Source: Pseudoneurospora amorphoporcata
Taxonomy: Eukaryota; Ascomycota; Sordariomycetes; Sordariales; Sordariaceae
DNA length: 64,000 nt
Direction: 5' to 3'
Assembly (NCBI GenBank): GCA_033297205.1
Contig: MU859191.1
Span: forward strand, 1-64,000
Part shown: piece by piece, positions 56,423 through 64,000 of the stretch
How the letters are laid out: every line of letters starts with the position of its first letter
Numbering within the stretch: the first letter of the stretch is position 1
Made by a program: the position numbers and the translations under genes
Notes under the pieces: model-generated
Seen by the model: only the letters and a program-made list of their open reading frames with translations
Told to the model about the DNA's origin: nothing
The model's database searches: none

Positions 56423-57938
56423 ATGGCCGACGATATCGAGAACCAGGTTGAGAAGGCCCAACCGGTGACTCGGTCCATTCATCCAATCTTTTATATCGCG
56501 TAAGGATCCCGCCGTCTACACCTTCACAGGCGGCCGCTGTTGACCACTCGACCTTTGACAGGAGTTGGATATTCTTCTCTAACCTCACCATTCTCTTCAA
56601 CAAGTGGCTACTTGACCCAGACAGGTTCAGTGAGTACACACATGACCTTACACATACAGACGTCCTGTGGAAACCATGCTGACTCTTACAACTTATAGGT
56701 TATCGTATGTTAAACCCATCACTGCTTTTACTCACCATAGCCAATTAACCATGAAACCTCACAGCCACTATCCTAACATGTTGGCATCTCATCTTCGCAA
56801 CCATCGCCACCCAAGTTCTCGCCAGGACAACCACCCTCCTCGATGGCCGCAAGAACGTCAAGATGACGGGCCGCCTCTACCTGCGCGCCATCGTCCCCAT
56901 CGGCTTCCTCTTCAGCGGCAGTCTCGTCTGCAGCAACATGGTCTACCTCTACCTCAGCGTCGCCTTCATCCAGATGCTCAAGGCCGCCGCACCCGTGGCC
57001 GTCCTGCTGACCGCCTGGGTCTGGGGCGTTGAGCAGCCGTCGCAGTCGAAGCTGATTAACGTTCTGTTCATCGTCTTTGGCGTTGGACTTGCCAGCTTCG
57101 GCGAGATCGCTTTCTCGCTCACCGGCTTCCTCTTCCAGCTCGGCGGAATCGTGTTCGAGGCCATGCGGCTCATCATGATCCAGGTATTGCTCAATGGCGA
57201 CGGCCAGAAGATGGATCCGCTCGTCAGTCTGTACTACTTTGCGCCCGTCTGCGCTTCGATGAACTTTCTCGTTGCGTTGGTCACTGAGGTCCCATCCTTC
57301 CGTATCGCCGACCTTTACAACACGGGCCTTTGGTGTCTCCTTTTAAACGCCGTGGTGGCCTTCATGTTGAACATCAGCAGTGTCTGCCTGGTACGTTTCT
57401 TTCTTGCTTCTCCTCCTTCACCACCCCCCCACCTTCTCCTCTTCCGTCCACTAACAAAAACCACAAAAACCAGATCGGCAAAACCTCCGGCCTAGTAATG
57501 ACCCTCACCGGCATCCTCAAAAACATCCTCCTCGTCGGCGCCTCCGTCATGATCTGGCAAACCTCCATCACCGCGCTGCAGTTCCACGGCTACGCCATCG
57601 CCCTCGCCGGGCTCATCTACTACTCCCTCGGCCGCGACCAGATCGTCGAGATCGCCACCCAGCTATGGACCTTCCTCCGTAATGTGTGGGAGAACTCGTC
57701 TGCTTACTCGTCTGTCTTTTCCTCATCCTCGGAGGAAGGGAATGGCCAACAAGGACAAAGAGGAGGGTTGCCGCCGGCGGTCCGGAGAGCGCTGCTGATG
57801 GGACTGGGCGTTATGGTCGTCGTCATCTTGGCGGCTGGGTATATCTACGATGGTGTTGACCCAAGTGGTGGTGCTGTGGGTGTTCCCAGGCCGCTTGGGG
57901 GTGGTGGGGACGCGAGTAGTGTTAAGCCTCCCGTTTAG
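56423..57938 (+). CDS. Triose-phosphate/nucleotide-sugar transporter family protein
   Basis: This is a drug/metabolite-superfamily membrane protein of 413 residues, probably a Golgi or ER antiporter of the TPT family. Exons are 56423-56499, 56562-56629, a 6-base micro-exon 56699-56704, 56765-57390 and 57474-57938; all introns are GT...AG. About ten hydrophobic helices are visible. Conserved stretches include SWIFFSNLTILFNKWLL, YPTILTCWHLIFATIATQ, FIQMLKAAAPVAVLL, GEIAFSLTGFLFQLGGIVFEAMRL and KTSGLVMTLTGILKN. The KTSG/KN pair near the C-terminal helices is typical of TPT-type carriers. The last 90 residues carry a Ser/Gln-rich linker, one extra hydrophobic segment (ALLMGLGVMVVVILAAGYI) and a Gly-rich tail. 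Substrate cannot be inferred from sequence. Confidence 0.9.
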
Positions 57939-59002
57939 GTGGCTTCATAATTCGGCAGCGGGAAGAGGATCAGCAGTGATGAAATGGATGAGGGGCATAA
58001 CGAAAGACGAAAGAAAGCTACCAACGAAACGACCGGCTTAATCTAGGGAACGAAACGAAAGAAACAAAAAGTTCAACGCCTGGAATAAGGAAGGATCCAA
58101 ATTGTCTTGTATATTGAAAAATGGACATTGTAACACATTTGGAACTTCGAACTAGGAAAATTGGGTTTATAATCGACGGTGAACGTGGAAAAAGATATTG
58201 GTTGGTTGTTTTGGGGATAATGATACAACAAGACGAACAACAGCATATTGGCCTCTCTGCAAATCAAGGAACACAGCGACCCTCCACCCAAGTTTGCTGA
58301 TCCTACGACGATATAACGCTCTACGACACTCCACAGAAATGACGGAAGACACCATCGATCGATCGACCGACCTGACGGACGGACGGACTAGTATTGACAG
58401 ATATATGCTGTACTACTTACTACTGAATTTCGACTGGAACTGACGGGATTGAGCAAGGGATTGGGTTAAGGGGAAGACTCTAGACGCTGGCGATTTGGTT
58501 GTATTCGTGGTTTAATACATACTACACTGCAACTCTGCATTAGCTTGGATTTGATTCGGGGTAGTTTTGATACACAGAGGATTAGAATCACCACTGAGCG
58601 CATGCTGTAGTATTTGTTGACTTCCATCGTTTCTGTTGGGGAGAAACATATGTATATTCTGCGGCGGGGAAACATGACAGAAGAGTAGCTCAACAGCCAG
58701 AATCTGGGAGGTAACATTGACAATAGAAATAATGTCTTGGAAGAATGGGCTCCAAGTGTCTGTTGCCGAGATGTGTAATTTGTGTGGGCGTGAAATAACG
58801 TGTGCGTACGTGGATGAAATATTACTCAAAACATAGATAACAAAGGATGGACAATCTAGTATTCTTTCGAGCACATGTTTACCTGATGCTCTGAGAGCTG
58901 GTTGTATAGATTGATTACTTCTCAATCTGATAAGCCTAAGCTATACTTATCTGCCTCTCTTTCCATCTTGGGCATACGGTAAAGTCAGTGCCCCAGACGC
59001 CC
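57939..59002. other. 3' regions of convergent transporter and Shg1-domain genes
   Basis: Convergent 3' flanks, AT-rich, with no coding frame that resembles a protein. Confidence 0.4.
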
Positions 59003-62000
59003 CTACCGTCTCTGGCTACGACTCCTATCCCGTCTTGCTCCCGCTCGATCTCCACCACGATCCCTATCGCGGTCGCGGTCGCAGTCCCGTCTGGATGTCG
59101 ACAGACTCCTGTCCCGCCTAGTACTATGATGATGGCTGTTACGGCGAAGATCTCCTGCTCGGTGGTCTCTATCCCTATCACGACCCCTATCCCTATCGCG
59201 ACTTCTCTCCCGCCGACTATCACGGCTCCTTTCACGTCGACTGTCCCGGTCGCGGTGACGGTCGCCACGGTCCCGACTCCTTGACCGACTGCGGCGACGG
59301 ACTATCGAGCTCCGACGGCGATCATCTCGCGTATCTCTGTCCCTGCCCCTATCCCTAGTATCACGATCTCTATCGCGGTCCCGGTCCCGATCACGGTCGC
59401 GACGATCCCTATCCCTATCCCGCTCACCCCTCTCATCTCGGCCTCGGTCGCCATCATAGCGATCCGGGCCCGGACGAGGTTTGTCCCGGTCTCGTTCTCT
59501 TTCCCTTTCGCGTTCTCTTTCGCGCTCACGCTCACGCTCCTCCCTCGCTTCCCTAGCCTCTCTGTCCCTCTCCCGATCCCGCTCGGCAACCACCCTGGCG
59601 GCTGTGGAGGGGACGTACCGGTTATCGGAGTCGATCAGGGGCGCCTCACGCTCATGTTCACGCTCGCGCTCACGGTCACCGCGGTCACCACCACGGTTAT
59701 GGTCGCCGCGGTTGTTGTTATCTCTGTTATCCCGGGTGTCTCGGGGAGTGTCCCTAACGTCTCCTCGCCTCCGCTTAAGATCGGGCGACCGGTCACCTCC
59801 ATTGGTGCTACCGAGGGGTGTGCCATTACCGCCTCCGACTCGCTTGTCGTCGATGCCGGGAATGGGCATGCCCTTCGCGCGGGCTTGCTTCTGTGCTGCC
59901 AGGTAGGCTTTTGCCTCCTGTTCGCGTTTCTTCACTTCGGCTTGTTTCCAGGCTTCCTTTTCGTCGCGGTCGAGGTGGGAAGGCGGGCGAGGTGCGGTTG
60001 AGGCTATGGAGAGCGGGGTTGTGATCATGGGCACGGTGATTGTTGACGTGCCGGTGGTGGCAGGGCCGCCAGGGATGGGTGGTGCTACTCGTGCGCTAGG
60101 GATAGGAGCAATGGTATAGTCCTTGGTGACGGTAATACTAGGGCTCTTGGGAATTTGGGTGGCTGCAGTAGCAGTGGTATCCTTTTCAGCTTCTCGTCGC
60201 TCACGCGAGCGGGAGCGACTTCTTGCTCGCCTGTCCCGATCCGCCGCCCTTAAGCGAGACCGCGAACGATCCCGGCGATCGACTCTAGGTCGTGGAGAGC
60301 GACTCCTCTCACGGCCATCTCGTGTAGTGCGTGAACGGCTTCTGGCCCGTCTGGTGTCGTCTCTCCTGTCGGTGATTCTCACTCGTGAGCGGCTCCTGTC
60401 ACGACGGTCTGCCGCCCTCCGTCGAGAGCGGCTCCGATCTCTGACATGTTCATGTCGTCGATCGTCTCGGCGATCCAGTCTGGGACGCGAACGGCTACGC
60501 TCTCTCCGATCACGAAGACGGGAGCGACTATGTTCTCGCTTATGAGAACGGCTTCGCTCGGTACGCCGCGCGCGCGGTGAGGCTGACCTGTTGTCTTTCC
60601 GTTTCCGATCTTCATCACGGTCTCTGTCTTTCTCGGCTTCTCTGTCCTTTTCCTTCTCCTTGTCACGATGTCCACGAGTCCCTGGCGAAGGACTCTTGCT
60701 CCTTCGCGAATCGGTCCGGGTGGGGGTTTCCTTCGGTTCCTTGACGTCCTTGGTGTCAACTGTCTCCTTAGGTTCAACAGCCTCCTTTGTCTCCTCAGTA
60801 ACTCCTGGTTTGCTCGCAACATCTGTTGTCTTCTTGGCCTCAGAGACCTTTGGTGATGCTCGGCGGATTGGATCGATTGCAGATGCGGGCTTCGTTCGTC
60901 TAGGTGGCGGTGCGAGAGTGGTGTCAACCTCCAACTCAGGTTGTTTCACAGCTACGCGCTTGCTCTCTCGCAAAAGGTCGGCCAACGCCTCTTGTTCCAG
61001 GCGTTCATTATCCTCCTTGGAGAGTTGCTTCTTCACATCCTCGGGGCGGCCATGGTCATTCCTACCCTTGGCGTCCCTACTAGGGCGCCTGTCCCGGCCT
61101 CTTGACCTATCCCTAGACCTTCCCCGGCCCCGGTCTCTATCACGCTCGCGATCACGGTCTCTGTGACGATCACGATCTCGGCTGCGATTTCGATCCCTCT
61201 CTCTGTGGCGGCGTTCACGGCTGAGCTCCCTTTCCCGCTCACGTTGTTCCCGTCGTGCGCGCCGCTCTTCGCGCTCCTTTTCCCTGATGGCATCTTCCTC
61301 GAGCTGCTTCTTCCTCTGTTCTTCTCGTCGTTTCTGCTCTTCCTTTTCCTTGATCTCACGCTCGAGTCTACGCTTTTTCTCCTCCACCAATCGAAGCTCT
61401 TCACGCACACGTTCCCTCTCTGCACGGCGCGTGGCAGTCTCGGCTGCATATTCTTCGTCCGTCTTGGAGCCGCGGATACGCTCTTCTTCGGCCGCCTCGT
61501 CACCTATCTCTGCACGTCGAAGTTCACGAAGATGTGTCTCTAGTGCGTCGGTATCGATCAGGCTCTCGATTACAGCCTGGGCCTTTTGGTAGACTTCGTT
61601 TCGGTCGAGAGCACCGTCGATGAGGGCCGCTGCTTTGCCGCGGTCGAGTGTAAGCAGTTGTAAGGGGTTGCGCTCGACTTCTTGCTCGGCTACTTGGAGT
61701 ATTTGTTTGACGATCTCGGATTCGTGGTCCTACAGCACGATTGTGTCAGATGTCATAGGCCATGAGCTGAACACGCTGTGGCAGGACCTACACTAGCGAA
61801 CTTCTCCCAGACTTGTTTCCGAATTGCATCATATCCGCCCTTTTTCTTAAAACTGTGAGCTAACCCTTCGATCGCAGATCGTGTGGCCGAAGTGAGCGGT
61901 AGGTCAGACGCCTTGAAATTCCTGACGACAATTGGGATATTGATCGGGTTCGGCGTAACCTCCTGAGTCTCGGCGCCCGAGGCAGCAGGAGCCGACGGCG

Positions 62001-62022
62001 AGGGATGAATGGCGGTCGACAT
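59003..62022 (-). CDS. Shg1 (COMPASS) domain protein with long RS/RD/RE-rich tail
   Basis: The product is 985 residues from exons 62022-61792 and 61729-59003. The 62-nt intron (GTAGGT...TGTAG) joins VWEKFAS to DHESEIVKQ. Residues about 25-140 form a BOD1/Shg1 domain (FKKKGGYDAIRKQVWEKF; ILQVAEQEVERNPLQLLTLDRGKAAALIDGAL), found in the Set1/COMPASS histone H3K4 methyltransferase complex of yeast. A charged helix follows (EELRLVEEKKRRLEREIKEKEEQ), then alternating Arg-Asp, Arg-Glu and Arg-Ser dipeptides across most of residues 260-980, interrupted by one less biased segment (about 600-760). The tail is like those of splicing-associated SR proteins. A nuclear role linking chromatin and RNA processing is inference. 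The upstream in-frame TTG at 62070 is not a start. Confidence 0.82.
59347..59560 (-). repeat. Arg-Asp / Arg-Glu dipeptide-coding tract
   Basis: The Shg1-domain gene here encodes nearly uninterrupted RD and RE dipeptides (codons CGN/AGA with GAC/GAT/GAG). On the + strand this appears as tandem hexamers such as CGGTCC, CGATCC and CTCACG. Such tracts are prone to slippage. Confidence 0.8.
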
Positions 62023-62903
62023 GGTCAGGCCAGTGGCGGTACCACTTGAGGCTGGAAGAAGTGTGCGCAACAGATCCCTCAGCCAGTGGCGAGATTGTTA
62101 TATAAGGCCACAGTACGCAGAATGGTTGCGCGGGTGAAGGGTGAGCGGACCTTAACACCTCATTGCTGTCAACCTGAGTCGGCGGGGTTGCTGGGGAAGT
62201 TGACGGTAGCGCAGCTCGGGCAGCGTAGTCGGCGGATGAAAGCGGGAGAAGGTTCAATTCATTTCGTGCCGGCTTGGTAAATGGTGGATAACCCCTAGTC
62301 GAAGATTGCCGTTTTTGGAGAATTGGGCCTTGAGTCGGGGAATAATCGGCTTGTTCGTCTCGTAGATCTGGCGGTAGAGTCCTCGGTGGAATGATGATGG
62401 AAACGCGATGGTGCAGGGGATTGAAGCGCGTTGCGGTAAAGTTAGGTGCTGGACCAGAAAGTTTCAGTGGGGGTCCTGCTGCCGGCGATCCAGGGAGCCA
62501 CGGTGCCAAGCCTGGGGCCGGCAGGTGCAGTGAACAGGGGGTGCCGTGCCTGGACTCGGGCAACCCTTTCCCTGAACAGCTGCGGTGCTCAATCGAGTCA
62601 AATTGATTCAAGGTTGCGGCACGGGCCAACGGGCGGGAATTTGTCTATCATAGTAGGTACGCTAGGGTTAGGGTCAAAGGTTTAATATCCCCAGACCTTC
62701 CGACGAGCTCGCCGGACCTTGCGCACGAGCCTCAGACACAGCACTGTACGTCCAAGATACGAACCACCATCGCGAACATCGTCACTTTGCGCCTTCAACC
62801 CACGTCGTCATCGATCTTGCCCATAAAAAGATCTTGCCCATTAAAAGTCGCTGCTCGAGGGGCACAGTATATACCGCTTATAGCGCGGTTTCAAAAGCAC
62901 AAA
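62023..62903. other. Divergent promoter region of Shg1-domain and complex I genes
   Basis: An 881-bp spacer between two divergent start codons. It includes a doubled TTAGGG motif at 62663-62673. Overlapping short frames near 62086-62685 are not convincing. Confidence 0.45.
62663..62673 (+). promoter_or_regulatory. Telomere-repeat-like promoter motif (TAGGGTTAGGG)
   Basis: Two adjacent copies of TAGGG/TTAGGG stand 231 bases before the ATG at 62904. In fungi, single TTAGGG repeats in promoters can bind Tbf1/TRF-like factors. Function here is inferred from the motif only. Confidence 0.3.
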
Positions 62904-63402
62904 ATGGTTCACAGAATGGTCTTCTGGGCCGGCTTCGGTACGTTGCTCCGCTCTCTTCTCTCCAGGATGGAAATTGGACATGATTCATGAACCAACACCC
63001 GCACCAATCCACCACCACCAATTGTGTACTCCACATGCTGTCTGTCAACAAACACCCATAATCCCAGTCTCCCTCCCTCCCTCTCCCTCACCATCTTCAT
63101 ATACTGTAGACATCATCATAGCTAACCGTCGCCCTCCTCCTTCCTCCCCCTCTATAGGCTTGGCCACCCGCGCCTGGCAACTGGGCATCGAGCGACGACC
63201 CATCTTCGGCAAGCCAACCCTCTGGGGTTACCCCGTCTTCGCGGCCATCGGCGCCAGCTTCGGCTACTGGGTCCAGGGCGTGGACGAGCGACAGCAGGCC
63301 ATGCTCCAGGAGCGCAAGCAGGCCATTCTCGACAAGAGGGCGCGGAGGGCGGCGAGGCAGCAGGAGGCTGGCCAGGGTGAACCCGAGGCGGCGGCGCATT
63401 AA
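62904..63402 (+). CDS. Small mitochondrial complex I accessory subunit (NUXM/14-kDa-like)
   Basis: Two exons, 62904-62937 and 63158-63402, with a 220-nt intron (GTACGT...TATAG), give 92 residues. The sequence runs MVHRMVFWAGFG, then LATRAWQLGIERRPIFG, LWGYPVFAAIGASFGYWVQGVDERQ, and a basic, charged C-terminal helix (QERKQAILDKRARRAARQQ). One hydrophobic segment (about residues 33-50) suggests a single membrane span. The pattern matches what I recall of the fungal NADH:ubiquinone oxidoreductase subunit annotated as NUXM or 14 kDa. The placement in complex I is therefore family knowledge applied by resemblance. The gene is divergent from the Shg1-domain gene. Confidence 0.65.
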
Positions 63403-64000
63403 GGAAAGGGTTGATTGTTACGGATCCTTCACAAATTCCCGGTAAAACGGTACGGGTGCGAGGGGAGATGGACAACCGACATCAATGGACGCTGGCTGGG
63501 ATGGGACGGGGAAGTCTGAGAGATGGACCGAATGGAAACACAGTACATTGGGGAAGGGGGAAGAGAATCGATGGCCAAGTAGATAAATGGACAGGAAAGA
63601 GAACCCACAGGACCTATACGGCACGCCCAGCCATCGAAGATGGGAAGTCAACACACCATATACATGTTACAGGCGGATATGGCAAGCAAGCTCGGTGTTC
63701 AGAGAGGAAGACATTGTTTGACAACGAATCGAGTCCATTTGAATTAAATGCGCCGATTTCCCATCCTGTCTTGCCTTTCCCTTTCCCTCTACTTTTCTTC
63801 CCACACCCTGCATTTCTGCCTGCTTCAGATACTCTTCGCCGCAAACTATGCGGTCTTGTCGAAGCCTCTTTAAGATCCAGGTATCTCTATCTACATACTC
63901 TGGCTTTCTACCAAGCTGGCGCGCCACCACCAGCATATGAACCCATACATCTTTTCGGCATGCGTCCTTCATCTCGCCGTCACTCTCACATATACTTTGC
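63403..64000. other. 3' flank at window end, no gene supported
   Basis: This is the 3' region of the small complex I subunit gene. A minus-strand frame of 101 codons at 63667-63972 lacks any family resemblance and may be chance. Confidence 0.35.

Noticed and set aside
63667..63972. 101-codon minus-strand frame near the window end
   Set aside because: Its second half is low-complexity and it shows no domain. It cannot be judged without sequence beyond 64000.

Overview
The window is a nuclear chromosome segment of a filamentous ascomycete, most likely a sordariomycete close to the Sordariales. The evidence is short introns (about 50-250 nt, GTRNGT...YAG), typical fungal housekeeping proteins, long untranslated spacers with CT-rich leaders, and an AT-rich transposon relic carrying C-to-T/G-to-A changes of the repeat-induced point mutation (RIP) type. 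All identities come from reading translations by eye; no database search was possible.

Layout. Bases 1-1000 are an AT-rich island holding the RIP-degraded C-terminal half of a Tc1/mariner transposase. A long gene-poor stretch follows, then on the + strand a serine-rich small protein (5076), ribosomal protein eS1 (7217) and a Rab18-type GTPase (9787). On the - strand come a mitochondrial ABHD11/Imo32-like hydrolase (11569-12932) and a nearly full-length but broken GH115 alpha-glucuronidase pseudogene (about 13379-16500). SRP72 (+) and a Sec7-PH Arf exchange factor (-) follow, then the pseudo-carboxypeptidase Ecm14 (-), a repeat-bearing coiled-coil/proline-rich protein (+) and a probable GPI-anchored protein (+).

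The second half holds a 1344-residue GATA-finger protein with an unusual 70-residue loop (37068-41163), replication protein A subunit 3 (-), a bZIP factor (+), an orphan ORF and the ribosome-biogenesis factor Alb1 (both -). After these come a membrane-anchored ubiquitin protease of the Ubp1 type (+), a triose-phosphate/nucleotide-sugar transporter with a 6-nt micro-exon (+), a Shg1 (COMPASS)-domain protein with a very long RS/RD/RE tail (-), and a small complex I accessory subunit (+).

The genes are mostly unrelated housekeeping, trafficking and regulatory genes. There is no operon, biosynthetic cluster, CRISPR array or recognisable phage or defence system. The unusual material is the RIP relic, the GH115 pseudogene, the long-loop GATA finger with an open 86-codon extension after its TAG, the micro-exon, and the Shg1-RS architecture.
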